Source: an uncultured Erysipelotrichaceae bacterium
Lineage (GTDB): Bacteria > Bacillota_I > Bacilli_A > Erysipelotrichales > Erysipelotrichaceae
Length of the DNA: 44,446 nucleotides
Assembly: GCA_902786245.1 (NCBI GenBank)
Contig: CADABS010000012.1
Span: 1 to 44,446 of the forward strand
Direction: 5' to 3'
Positions 8,387-16,887 of the stretch are shown one piece after another. The number at the start of each line of letters is the position of its first letter. Within the stretch, counting starts at the first letter, position 1. Made by a program: the position numbers and the translations under genes. A model generated the notes under the pieces. The model searched no databases, was not told where the DNA came from, and worked only from the letters and a program-made list of their open reading frames with translations.

Positions 8387-8929
8387 ATGACCGCTTTCAG
8401 AGTGAAAATATTCATCTATACCGTGATTGCCGCAGCCGCTGCTGTTTTTCTGCATATCTTCGAGCATGAATGCGGCCATCTGCTCGTCATGCTGGGAGCC
8501 GGCTCCACGATCACCGAATTCAGCGTTCTGCATGCGCATGTCAGCGGGGTCGGAGGCAGTTTCACGCTCATGACGGAGCTGCTGTTCAATGTCAGCGGTG
8601 CGCTGCTGCCGTATCTGCTCGGACTCCTGACGATTGCTCTGTACAGAAGAAAAGCGAAGAATCATTTCTACCGGATCTTCGTCTTTCTGCGGACGCTCAT
8701 CGCTGCTTCTTCGCTCATGTCATGGGTCATTATTCCTGTGCAGTACATGCACAGCCGGGCTCCGCGCACGGATGATGTGACAAAGTTTCTCGATCTGACT
8801 GCAGATAAAATACATCCGCTGATCATTTCCAATACAGCTGTCTGTCTCATTCTGGTCATGATCATATGCATGTTCCTGCGGGACATCAGCAGGAATTATG
8901 TTCTGACAATTAAAAGTCTGCGCCTGTGA
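8387..8929 (+). CDS. Small membrane protein with HExxH motif (M50-like)
   Basis: A 180-residue hydrophobic protein with about four to five membrane segments. Near residues 26-32 the sequence EHECGHLL contains HExxH in a hydrophobic helix, the arrangement of intramembrane M50 metalloproteases. No NPDG-type third ligand is obvious, and the protein is shorter than typical site-2 proteases. It may be a non-catalytic or divergent M50-like protein. The ribosome site is only AGGT about seven bases upstream of ATG 8387. A TATACT (8356-8361) could be the -10 box. It is monocistronic, with a shared terminator downstream. Confidence 0.5.
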   Translation: MTAFRVKIFIYTVIAAAAAVFLHIFEHECGHLLVMLGAGSTITEFSVLHAHVSGVGGSFTLMTELLFNVSGALLPYLLGLLTIALYRRKAKNHFYRIFVFLRTLIAASSLMSWVIIPVQYMHSRAPRTDDVTKFLDLTADKIHPLIISNTAVCLILVMIICMFLRDISRNYVLTIKSLRL

Positions 8930-8930
8930 A

Positions 8931-8959
8931 AAACACCGGAATATCCCGGTGTTTATTTT
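8931..8959. terminator. Bidirectional terminator
   Basis: AAACACCGG (8931-8939) and CCGGTGTTT (8946-8954) pair perfectly across AATATC, with ATTTT after the plus-strand arm. It lies between the convergent HExxH protein and MFS genes. Confidence 0.8.
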
Positions 8960-8962
8960 GAA

Positions 8963-10210
8963 TCAGGCGGATGTTTCGATACCGCTGTGCCGTTCTTTCC
9001 GGCGGATCGATGTGGCGGCTGCGACACAGATGATCAACAGGATCTGCAGTCCCAGTGCCATCCAGAAATTGACTGCATAGGATCCGGTGATGTCATACAG
9101 GCTGCCGACCATGGTTGCGGCTGCCGCATTTGACAGACCGCCGATGAAACTCAGCACCGGATAGGCAGACGCATAGTTTTCCATTCCGAAGAGATATCCT
9201 GCCAGCATGGCATTGCCGACCGCGCCGATCGAGAATACACAGGCAAGAAGTCCGGAACCGAGATACATCACGATCTCCTGCGGGATGAACAGCAGCATCA
9301 GGATACCGGCAATGTTCAGAGAAGCCATGAAAATGATGGATCTGGACGGTCCGATCCGGTCATTCATGACCCCGAAGCAGAGCTTGGAAATGATATTGAA
9401 GGCCATGGATACCGAAAGCATCAGCGCTCCCACTGACGCTGCCTTGCCGATGGATACAGCATATCCCGGCAGATGCGAAGGCACTGCCGCTACGATACTT
9501 GCACAGCTGACAATGACGACTGCCAGCAGGAATTTGACACTGAAGAAATTGAAGCGGGATGTTGCGGATTCGATGGCATTGGTACGGCCTGCTTCTTTTG
9601 CCCGTATGAATTCTTCATAGCCGTACGGCCTGATCCCGGCGGTTTCCGGACGGATCGTCAGCGGCAGAAGAATTGCCGGCAGACAGCAGATCAATGTGCA
9701 TGCCGCCACCCAGATAAATGCCGTACGCCATCCGGACCGGTTGATGATATCCGAAAACACCGGCGACAGTATGACACCCGGAATACCGGAAGTCGACATG
9801 ACGATGGATGTGAACAGTCCCCTTTTCGCATAGAACCAGTAGTTGATGATCATGGTGACAAGGACAAAGTTGATCATACCGTCGCCGATGCCTCTGACAA
9901 CGCTGAGCAGATAGATCATCCACAGAGATGAACTCATGGAAATCAATACGGTCGACCCTGCCAGCATCACCGTTGCCGCAATGATCATGATTTTCAGATT
10001 GGATTCACTGATGAGTTTCGGAATGCCCATGCCGATTACCGAAGCAATGATCGAAGTGACTGTGACAGCCATGGCAGCACTTCCTCTGCCGACTCCCAGA
10101 CTTTCCGCAATCGGTGCATAGAAAACACCTGCGGTATTGATCGTAACACCGACCGAAGCAGCGGCCAGTCCGCACATTGCGATTAAAACAAATATATGTC
10201 TACTTTTCAT
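8963..10210 (-). CDS. MFS transporter
   Basis: A 415-residue protein with twelve predicted membrane helices in two six-helix halves, joined by a hydrophilic loop (around residues 200-225, RPYGYEEFIRAKEAGR). The organisation and the N-terminus (TINTAGVFYAPIAESLGVGRG) resemble the oxalate/formate antiporter and monocarboxylate carrier branch of the major facilitator superfamily. The substrate is unknown. AGAGG lies upstream of the start. It is divergent from the nitroreductase, and a perfect palindrome in the shared region may control both. Confidence 0.8.
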   Translation of the reverse strand: MKSRHIFVLIAMCGLAAASVGVTINTAGVFYAPIAESLGVGRGSAAMAVTVTSIIASVIGMGIPKLISESNLKIMIIAATVMLAGSTVLISMSSSLWMIYLLSVVRGIGDGMINFVLVTMIINYWFYAKRGLFTSIVMSTSGIPGVILSPVFSDIINRSGWRTAFIWVAACTLICCLPAILLPLTIRPETAGIRPYGYEEFIRAKEAGRTNAIESATSRFNFFSVKFLLAVVIVSCASIVAAVPSHLPGYAVSIGKAASVGALMLSVSMAFNIISKLCFGVMNDRIGPSRSIIFMASLNIAGILMLLFIPQEIVMYLGSGLLACVFSIGAVGNAMLAGYLFGMENYASAYPVLSFIGGLSNAAAATMVGSLYDITGSYAVNFWMALGLQILLIICVAAATSIRRKERHSGIETSA

Positions 10211-10257
10211 ATTGATTCCTCTTGCTCTGTATTCATCGTATCAGAATTCATTTGGTT

Positions 10258-10285
10258 TTGTGCTGTACATTCATTAATGTACAAT
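10258..10285 (+). promoter_or_regulatory. Promoter with palindromic operator (nitroreductase / MFS)
   Basis: TTGTGC (10258-10263) and TACAAT (10280-10285) are spaced by 16 bases. A perfect inverted repeat TGTACATT-CATT-AATGTACA (10264-10283) fills the spacer and overlaps the -10 box. A repressor of MarR or HxlR type bound here would block transcription. No such regulator is encoded in the immediate neighbourhood. Confidence 0.6.
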
Positions 10286-10311
10286 GAAAACTGTAGAAAC
10301 GGAGTCAGAAT

Positions 10312-10905
10312 ATGAATGCAATTGAAGCAATTATGAGCCGCAGAAGCACCCGTCAGTTTCTTGATGCAATGCCTGACGAAGAAATGATCCGGACCATTGT
10401 CGAAGCCGGCCGGGCAGCGCCTTCCGGAGGCAATTCACAGTCATCGCATTTCTTTGTCATCCGCGATCCGCAGGTACTTGATTCTCTTGCTTTGACGGTA
10501 CAGAACGCCTTTGCCCGGATGGAAGTAACGGAAGGAATGTACCGCTCCATCGCATCCTCCATCACCCGCTCCAAAGCCGGCGGCTACCGTTTTCACTACG
10601 ATGCGCCGGTGCTGATCGTCATCGCCAATCAGAAAGACTACGGAAACAATATCGCGGACTGCGCCTGTGCCCTGGAAAACATGATGATTGCCGGGAATGC
10701 ACTGAATCTTGGAACCTGCTGGATCAATCAGCTGAAATGGCTGAATGAGAATCCGGAAATCCTGGCAGTGTTCCGCGGATACGGTCTGCAGGAAAACGAA
10801 CGCATCTACGGTGCGCTTGCGGTAGGAATTCCTGCCTCCCCCGATCATCTTCCCGCCAGAACACCGCTGCCCCGTACCGGCAACGAAGTAACCTGTATCG
10901 GATGA
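10312..10905 (+). CDS. Nitroreductase family protein
   Basis: A 197-residue FMN-dependent oxidoreductase. The N-terminal SRRSTRQF motif binds the FMN phosphate. APSGGNSQ and the C-terminal half (GTCWINQL, then ALAVGIP) match the nitroreductase fold. Members reduce nitro compounds, quinones or other electrophiles with NAD(P)H; the true substrate is unknown. The start follows GGAG with good spacing. It is transcribed alone from a promoter covered by a palindrome, suggesting inducible control. Confidence 0.85.
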   Translation: MNAIEAIMSRRSTRQFLDAMPDEEMIRTIVEAGRAAPSGGNSQSSHFFVIRDPQVLDSLALTVQNAFARMEVTEGMYRSIASSITRSKAGGYRFHYDAPVLIVIANQKDYGNNIADCACALENMMIAGNALNLGTCWINQLKWLNENPEILAVFRGYGLQENERIYGALAVGIPASPDHLPARTPLPRTGNEVTCIG

Positions 10906-10926
10906 AGCCGTCCCGGCGGCTTTTTT
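10905..10926 (+). terminator. Terminator after nitroreductase gene
   Basis: AGCCG (10906-10910) pairs with CGGCT (10917-10921) around TCCCGG, followed by a T-run (10921-10926). Confidence 0.75.
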
Positions 10927-10991
10927 CTTTCAGATGAACAAGTGTGAACATGTTATCATTGTTATGTCAACAGCAATGAGGGGGTACCATT

Positions 10992-12434
10992 GTGAAGAAA
11001 GAAAACAAGGTCATACTGGCTGTCGCGGCCGGGGCTGCCCTGCTGTTCGGGTCCATCGTGCTCCTGAACAAATGGCAGGTGAATATCAGCCTGAACGGCG
11101 AAAAGGAGATTCATCTGGAATATGGGGATTCCTATGAAGAACCGGGAGCGGAAGCAGTATTTACAGGCAGTATACTGCGGCTGTTCCATAAAGATCTTGA
11201 AGTGAAAACCGACGGACAGCCGGACACGCAGAAACTCGGCACCTATACCGTGACCTACTCTGCCGCAAACGGCAGATATTCCGCCGAGGAAACAAGAACG
11301 GTCATCGTCGAAGATACGACACCGCCGGAAATCACGCTCGTCAGCGATCCGGACGGATATACACTGTACGGACATACCTATGAAGAAGAAGGCTATTCCG
11401 CATCCGACAGCTGCGACGGCGATCTGACGGACAAAGTCACCCGTGAGGAAAAGGACGGCAAGGTCATCTATACGGTCAAAGACGCTTCCGGCAACAGTGC
11501 CGAAAAAGAACGCACGATCGTCTATGATGACAGGACCGGTCCGGAAATATCGCTCGCAGGCGGCGATTACGTTACCGTCTATACCGGAAGCAGCTTCGAT
11601 GAAGGATACAGCGCTTCTGATGACTGCGACGGCGATGTGACGGGCAGTGTTTCCGTCAGCGGAACGGTCGATACCAATACACCCGGCGATTATGTACTGA
11701 CATATGAAGTCAGCGATGCCCATGGGAATGTATCGAGCATGCAGAGAACCGTGCATGTGGAAAACATGCCGGTCAATGTTCCGACGATCCAGGAAGGCGG
11801 CAATGTCATCTATCTGACATTCGACGACGGTCCGGGTCCCTATACGGATGCGCTCCTCGATATTCTTGACAGATACAATGTCAAGGCAACGTTCTTTACG
11901 ACATCCGCCTATCCCGGCTATGCCTACTGCATGGCAAGAGCAGCGGCTGCCGGACATACGGTGGCAGTGCATTCGGCAACGCATGATTACGGCTATATCT
12001 ATTCCAGTACGGATAACTACTGGTCAGACTTCAATACGCAGAATGCCGTCATTGCGGCGCAGACGGGTTCTTATTCCAATCTGTTCCGGTTCCCGGGCGG
12101 CAGTTCAAATACTGTCAGCATGTCCTACTGTTCCGGAATCATGACGACGCTGGCCCAGCAGGCTGCTTCGTACGGATACATCTATTTTGACTGGAATGTA
12201 TCGAGCGGCGACGCCGGGGCAACGACGGATACCAATCAGGTATATGCCAATGTCATCGGCGGCATCGCAGCCAACAGTGCCTACGGCACGCCTTCGGTCG
12301 TGCTGCAGCACGATGTCAAGGCTTACTCCGTCAATGCGGTCGAAAGCATTATCCAGTGGGGTCTGCAGAACGGATATTCCTTCCAGGCTCTTTCGGCAGG
12401 AAGCTATACAAGCCATCACGGCATCAATAATTAA
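10992..12434 (+). CDS. Polysaccharide deacetylase with Ig-like domains, membrane-anchored
   Basis: A 480-residue surface protein that begins with a short cytosolic stretch and one membrane anchor (residues about 7-25). Bacterial Ig-like/DUF5011-type domains follow. The repeated signatures GYSASDSCDGDLT and GYSASDDCDGDVT mark at least two repeats. The C-terminal NodB deacetylase domain has all five motifs: TFDDGPG, HSATH, RFPGG, FDWN and VLQHD. It probably removes acetyl groups from peptidoglycan or another wall glycan. The start is GTG 10992 behind GAGGGGG. It is followed nine bases later by a VOC gene, so the two are likely co-transcribed. Confidence 0.9.
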   Translation: MKKENKVILAVAAGAALLFGSIVLLNKWQVNISLNGEKEIHLEYGDSYEEPGAEAVFTGSILRLFHKDLEVKTDGQPDTQKLGTYTVTYSAANGRYSAEETRTVIVEDTTPPEITLVSDPDGYTLYGHTYEEEGYSASDSCDGDLTDKVTREEKDGKVIYTVKDASGNSAEKERTIVYDDRTGPEISLAGGDYVTVYTGSSFDEGYSASDDCDGDVTGSVSVSGTVDTNTPGDYVLTYEVSDAHGNVSSMQRTVHVENMPVNVPTIQEGGNVIYLTFDDGPGPYTDALLDILDRYNVKATFFTTSAYPGYAYCMARAAAAGHTVAVHSATHDYGYIYSSTDNYWSDFNTQNAVIAAQTGSYSNLFRFPGGSSNTVSMSYCSGIMTTLAQQAASYGYIYFDWNVSSGDAGATTDTNQVYANVIGGIAANSAYGTPSVVLQHDVKAYSVNAVESIIQWGLQNGYSFQALSAGSYTSHHGINN

Positions 12435-12443
12435 GGAGGCGCT

Positions 12444-12821
12444 ATGATCCGGGGTATCCACCATATTTCCATGAAATGCGATGATCCGCAGGCATTTGAC
12501 AGAGCAAAGAATTTCTACTGCAGCATTCTCGGCATGAAGACCGTACATGAATGGGATGCAGGCATCATGATCGATACCGGCAGCGGTCTTCTGGAAATAT
12601 TCAGTAACGGCAAGGGCAGCCTGCAGAAAGGTGCGCTCCGGCATATTGCACTGGATGTGGATGATACGGATCTGTATGCGGAAAAGATCCGGGCAGCCGG
12701 CTATGAGATATTCGAAGAACCGCATGACGTTGTCATTCCCTGCGATCCGCCCCTGCCTGCCCGTATCGCATTCTGCTATGGGCCGCTGCATGAGGAAATC
12801 GAACTCTTCCAGGAAAAATAA
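12444..12821 (+). CDS. VOC (glyoxalase) family protein
   Basis: A 125-residue single-domain vicinal oxygen chelate protein. It starts with IHHISMKC (a metal-ligand His) and has FYCSILGM, LEIF, LRHIALDV (second His) and EEIELFQ (C-terminal Glu), the usual ligand pattern of the glyoxalase I/dioxygenase fold. The substrate is not predictable. AAGGAGG lies immediately upstream of the start. It follows the deacetylase gene in the same transcript and ends at a bidirectional terminator. Confidence 0.8.
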   Translation: MIRGIHHISMKCDDPQAFDRAKNFYCSILGMKTVHEWDAGIMIDTGSGLLEIFSNGKGSLQKGALRHIALDVDDTDLYAEKIRAAGYEIFEEPHDVVIPCDPPLPARIAFCYGPLHEEIELFQEK

Positions 12822-12845
12822 AACTTCCCGACCGGGAAGTTTTTC
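12821..12845. terminator. Bidirectional terminator
   Basis: AAACTTCCC (12821-12829) pairs perfectly with GGGAAGTTT (12834-12842) across GACC, with T-rich ends on both strands. It separates the convergent VOC and MATE genes. Confidence 0.9.
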
Positions 12846-12847
12846 TT

Positions 12848-14218
12848 TTACAGGATCGCCTTCTTTTTCCAGGCTCCTTTCTGATAGACGATGAATGTGA
12901 CAAGTGCACCGATCGACCAGCTGATCAGCATCGATACATACATCATGGCACAGTTGCCCTGGGGCAGCTCCGGTGTTTTCGAGAGTGCCACCAGACCGTA
13001 TGCCAGCGGGATGCGGAGCACGACGGATGTCAGGATCGAGATCCACATCGGCGATACGGTATCGCCGGCACCGCGCATGACGCCGGAAAGACACTGGGTG
13101 ACTTCCATCAGAATGTATCCCACCGCAAGAATGCGCATCATCCGGTTGGAAAGATCGATCAGTTCCTGCGTATCCGTGAAGATGCCCATCAGATGGCGTC
13201 CGAACATGAGAATGATCATTGTCAGCACTGCCGAAATACCCATGGCCACAAAGGTTCCCCTTCTGGCACCGTCAACGACACGGTCCATTCTTCTGGCACC
13301 GATGTTCTGTCCGGCAAAGGTCGTCATGGCTGAGCCGAAGGAGAATGCCGGCAGCATGACAAATCCGTCAATGCGCATGACGATGACGTTGGCAGCGATG
13401 AACAGTTCGCCGAAGCTGTTTGTCAGCGACTGGACAACGATCATGGACATGGAGAAGATCGCCTGGGTGATGCCGGAGGGAAGACCGAGACGGACCAGAC
13501 GGGATGTATATTCCTTTGCCAGGATCAGATAGGCAGCTTTGAGATCGAATATCTCCTGCATGCGGGTCAGCTTCCACAGACACAGTCCGGCCGACAGGAA
13601 CTGGGCAAGGATCGTTGCCCAGGCAACACCGGCGACGCCCATGGAGAATTTTGCGACAAAGACATAGTCGAGAATGATATTCAGGAATGTCGCCGCAAGC
13701 AGATACAGCAGAGCGGATACGGAATCTCCGAGACCTCTGAGCACACCGCTCAGGATGTTATAGAGACCGCCGCCGGAAATACCCATGAAAATGATGAACA
13801 GATAGCTGTAGCACCAGTCAAGGATGGACTCCGGCGTATTCAGCAGATGCAGAAGCGGACGGGTGATCAGCGGTCCGACGATCATGATGAAGGCCGAAGC
13901 AGCCAGCGTCAGCGTAATGCATGCGCCGATCGTCCGGGAAAGTTCGTTTCTCTTCACTGCGCCGAAATACTGCGCAACCATGATCGAGGCACCGGTCGCG
14001 ATTCCCATGAAAAGGACCAGCATCAGGTTCAGGATGGGTCCGGCACTGCCGACGGCAGCAAGCGCATTATCGCCGACGAATCTGCCGACGATGATACTGT
14101 CGACGGTGTTGTACAGCTGCTGGGCAATATTGCCGATGAGCATCGGCACCGTAAACAGCAGGATCGATCTGACCGGATCGTCTTTTGTCATATCTACAGG
14201 TTTAAACAGATTTTTCAT
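12848..14218 (-). CDS. MATE family efflux transporter
   Basis: A 456-residue multidrug/toxin extrusion-type protein with twelve membrane helices in two MatE halves. Typical features are VPMLIGNIAQQLYNTVDSIIVGRF near the N-terminus, the LSGVLRGLGDS loop and, in the second half, SGVMRGAGDTVSP. It probably exports cationic compounds or metabolites using an ion gradient. A GGGGGAG site lies about seven bases upstream. It follows the EamA gene by 43 bases on the same strand and may share its transcript. Confidence 0.9.
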   Translation of the reverse strand: MKNLFKPVDMTKDDPVRSILLFTVPMLIGNIAQQLYNTVDSIIVGRFVGDNALAAVGSAGPILNLMLVLFMGIATGASIMVAQYFGAVKRNELSRTIGACITLTLAASAFIMIVGPLITRPLLHLLNTPESILDWCYSYLFIIFMGISGGGLYNILSGVLRGLGDSVSALLYLLAATFLNIILDYVFVAKFSMGVAGVAWATILAQFLSAGLCLWKLTRMQEIFDLKAAYLILAKEYTSRLVRLGLPSGITQAIFSMSMIVVQSLTNSFGELFIAANVIVMRIDGFVMLPAFSFGSAMTTFAGQNIGARRMDRVVDGARRGTFVAMGISAVLTMIILMFGRHLMGIFTDTQELIDLSNRMMRILAVGYILMEVTQCLSGVMRGAGDTVSPMWISILTSVVLRIPLAYGLVALSKTPELPQGNCAMMYVSMLISWSIGALVTFIVYQKGAWKKKAIL

Positions 14219-14261
14219 ATCGCTGACTCCCCCATTCGTACAGGCATTGTACAGTATTCAT

Positions 14262-15140
14262 TTATTGATTTCTATATCTTTGCGCGGAAAGCAGAACACC
14301 GCCGATAATGACAGCCGTTCCGAATACATGCCGCGCTGTAATTGTCTCGTGCAGGATCGCTGCGGAAAGCGCGATGCCGGCGACCGGCATCAGATTCATC
14401 AGCGATGCGGCAGTTGAAGCGCTTACCCGGCGCAGACCGTAATTGTACAGAAACAGTGCTGCCAGAGTGCAGAGAACCGAAAGAAACCCAACCGCTCCTG
14501 CAACGGCCGGTGTCAGAGGTCCGATCCGGATATCCTCCAGCATCAGCATCGGTATAAATCCCACGGTGCCGGTCAGTACCTGCAGAGCGGTCACCGTGAA
14601 GTTATCGGTATCGTGACTGATTTTCTGGGTCAGATAATTGTAGAATGCCCACAGAAACCCGTTGAAGATCATCATCATGTTTCCCAGAAAGGAACTGCCC
14701 TCCCGGCTGCCGGATACGGTCATGATCAGGACGCCGCACACCGCCATCAGAATGCCGGCGATTTCAAACCGGCGGGCCCGCAGATGATAGAAGAGGATGC
14801 CGACCGCGACGGTGATCACCGGATATGCCGCGCTGATGACGCTGGCATCGGAGGCGCTGGTCATCGATACGGCAATGTTTTCAATGGAATAGTAAATGGA
14901 AATGCCCAATATGCCGGAAAGAAAGATATATTTCAGATCCGTGCCGGAAGGTCTTTTGAATCTGCCGTGAAACAGGGCCATCACCGCCAGTACGCAGGAG
15001 GCGATGATAAACCGCAGCAGACAGAGAAAAACCGGAGAAAAAGCCTGCAGAGCTATCTTTGATCCGATGAAAGACGATCCCCACAGACAGACCGCCGCAA
15101 TCAGTGACAGGTGGTACTTCCAGTCTGTTCCCATAATCAT
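14262..15140 (-). CDS. EamA/DMT family transporter
   Basis: A 292-residue drug/metabolite transporter with ten membrane segments in two EamA repeats. The first repeat begins AAVCLWGSSFIGSKIAL; the second contains NGFLWAFYNYLTQK. The substrate is unknown. The start region is odd: no Shine-Dalgarno sequence precedes ATG 15140 or the in-frame ATG 15134. A TACAAT lies directly before the first ATG and six bases before the second. Translation from 15134 on a leaderless transcript is therefore possible. It is divergent from the serine hydrolase gene. Confidence 0.85.
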   Translation of the reverse strand: MIMGTDWKYHLSLIAAVCLWGSSFIGSKIALQAFSPVFLCLLRFIIASCVLAVMALFHGRFKRPSGTDLKYIFLSGILGISIYYSIENIAVSMTSASDASVISAAYPVITVAVGILFYHLRARRFEIAGILMAVCGVLIMTVSGSREGSSFLGNMMMIFNGFLWAFYNYLTQKISHDTDNFTVTALQVLTGTVGFIPMLMLEDIRIGPLTPAVAGAVGFLSVLCTLAALFLYNYGLRRVSASTAASLMNLMPVAGIALSAAILHETITARHVFGTAVIIGGVLLSAQRYRNQ

Positions 15141-15205
15141 ATTGTACGTTGTTTCCGCTCTGTTGCGCTACAATAAAGATAACTGTAATATCAGGAGGTA
15201 ACCCT

Positions 15206-16204
15206 ATGCATCTGCCTGCTGCTGCCCAAAAAGAAATCAATACTCTGTACCATGGACGGAAACACATCGATCTGACCATCGGCATTCTGAAGGACGGGAA
15301 AACGGAAACCGTTCATTTCGGACCGGACCACACGGTATGCAGCGGAGAGCCGCTGATCTATGCGGTCGGCTCGATCTGCAAGCCTTTTACCGCTTCGCTC
15401 ACCGCAAAGCTCGTATCGGAAGGAAAACTGGACCTGGATGCACCGCTGTCACAGTATATCAGCGGTCTGCCGGACCGCTTCTATCCGAGTCTGCGCAGCC
15501 TGGCCACGCACACCTCGGGCTATACCACGCAGCCATACAATCTGATCACGACCCTGCCCTTCTTTATCCGCATGAATCAGGAAGGAGGCCTGTTCCATAC
15601 CAATCCCTTCCGCGGCTATCCGGATGAAGAACTGTTCCTGAAAATACTGCGCGACACCAGGATCAAAGACCGGAAATATAAATTCAGCTATTCCAACATC
15701 GGCATGTCGATTCTCGGCTATATTGCCGGAAAGGAAGCGGGTTCGGATTTCTGGACCGCAATGAGCAGCTATATCCGCGATGATCTGCAGCTGTCTAATA
15801 CATTCCTGGGCAACATCGATCTGCCCGGATATGACCGGAAAGATCAGCCCTGCCGCTGCTGGCAGTGGGAAAAAGGCGATATCATCGCACCGGCCGGCGC
15901 ATTGAATGCAACAGCAGAGGATCTGCTCGCATTTGCGGCAAAGAACATGGACGGCTCCCTGCCCTATACGGAAATGTGCCATACCGTACAGGCAGACTGC
16001 GATAAGGATTCATACAGCGGTCTGGCCTGGCGGCTGGATAAAACGATGCCGATCAGCTGGCACGGCGGCAATGCCGGTGCCTTCTCCGCATTCCTCGGCT
16101 TCAACCGGGAAACAAAGACTGCTGCGGCAGTGGCAGTCAATTACGGACTGGTCAATGCGGAACAGATCGGCATGGCGATCCTGAGAAATGAAGCAGAACT
16201 GTAA
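15206..16204 (+). CDS. Serine hydrolase, class C beta-lactamase-like
   Basis: A 332-residue beta-lactamase/D-alanyl-D-alanine-peptidase-related protein. Catalytic motifs are SICK (SxxK, Ser56), YSN in FSYSNIG, and HGG near the C-terminus in place of KTG. No signal peptide is visible from this start, so it is probably cytosolic. Such proteins act as esterases, amidases or peptidases. The frame opens at 15149, but ATG 15206 has AGGAGGT (15193-15199) with ideal spacing. Fourteen bases separate it from the LUD gene, indicating one operon. Confidence 0.8.
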   Translation: MHLPAAAQKEINTLYHGRKHIDLTIGILKDGKTETVHFGPDHTVCSGEPLIYAVGSICKPFTASLTAKLVSEGKLDLDAPLSQYISGLPDRFYPSLRSLATHTSGYTTQPYNLITTLPFFIRMNQEGGLFHTNPFRGYPDEELFLKILRDTRIKDRKYKFSYSNIGMSILGYIAGKEAGSDFWTAMSSYIRDDLQLSNTFLGNIDLPGYDRKDQPCRCWQWEKGDIIAPAGALNATAEDLLAFAAKNMDGSLPYTEMCHTVQADCDKDSYSGLAWRLDKTMPISWHGGNAGAFSAFLGFNRETKTAAAVAVNYGLVNAEQIGMAILRNEAEL

Positions 16205-16218
16205 AACCGGAGGACACT

Positions 16219-16848
16219 ATGAACGAAAGCATCACTAAACGCAACACAGCTCTTGCCCAGACTGTCATCAAAGGGCTTGAGTCCAGAAACATGAGCGGCT
16301 ATTTCGTAAAGAATGCGGAAGAAGCCCTGCAGAAAGCACTGAGCCTGATCGAAGAAGGAAACACCGTCACGATGGGCGGCTGCCAGACCGCCCGTGACAT
16401 CGGCCTGGTCCAGGCCCTGAAAGAAGGTCCGTATAACTTTATCGACCGCGATGAATACGAAGACCGCAGAAAAGCCATGTTAATGGCCTATGACGCGGAT
16501 GTCTATCTCGCTTCCGCCAATGCGATCACCAGCGACGGTGTCATGGTCAATATCGACGGCAATGCCAACCGTGTCTCCGCCCTCGCCTGGGGACCGAAGA
16601 AAGTCATCATCATCGCCGGCATGAACAAGGTCTGCCCGGATCTTGACAGCGCCATGAAGAGAGCCAGAAACGTCGCAGCCCCGATCAATACGCAGCGCCT
16701 GAATCTGTCGGCTCCCTGCACAAAAGCAGGAAAATGCTTTGACTGCAAATCGCCGGATACGATCTGCTGTCAGTTCCTGATCACCCGGTTCTCCCGCCAT
16801 GCCGGAAGGATCCATGTCATTCTGGTGGATGAACCGCTCGGCTTCTGA
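16219..16848 (+). CDS. LUD domain protein (lactate utilization-like)
   Basis: A 209-residue single-domain LUD (formerly DUF162) protein related to LutC/YkgG. Recognisable elements are TVTMGGCQTARDIGL, YLASANAITSDGVMVNIDG and GMNKVCPDLDSAM. A cysteine-rich C-terminal stretch (CTKAGKCFDCKSPDTICC) is seen in the stand-alone LUD proteins of anaerobes and could bind metal. LutA and LutB are absent, so a role in lactate oxidation is not supported here. GGAGG lies upstream. It is the second gene after the serine hydrolase. Confidence 0.8.
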   Translation: MNESITKRNTALAQTVIKGLESRNMSGYFVKNAEEALQKALSLIEEGNTVTMGGCQTARDIGLVQALKEGPYNFIDRDEYEDRRKAMLMAYDADVYLASANAITSDGVMVNIDGNANRVSALAWGPKKVIIIAGMNKVCPDLDSAMKRARNVAAPINTQRLNLSAPCTKAGKCFDCKSPDTICCQFLITRFSRHAGRIHVILVDEPLGF

Positions 16849-16861
16849 TCAAAAACACAAA

Positions 16862-16885
16862 CGGACCCGCAAGGGGTCCGCTTTT
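16862..16885 (+). terminator. Terminator between LUD and SGNH genes
   Basis: CGGACCC and GGGTCCG (within 16863-16880) pair around GCAAG, followed by CTTTTC. The minus strand also has a T-rich stretch, so it may work in both directions. Confidence 0.75.
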
Positions 16886-16887
16886 CT

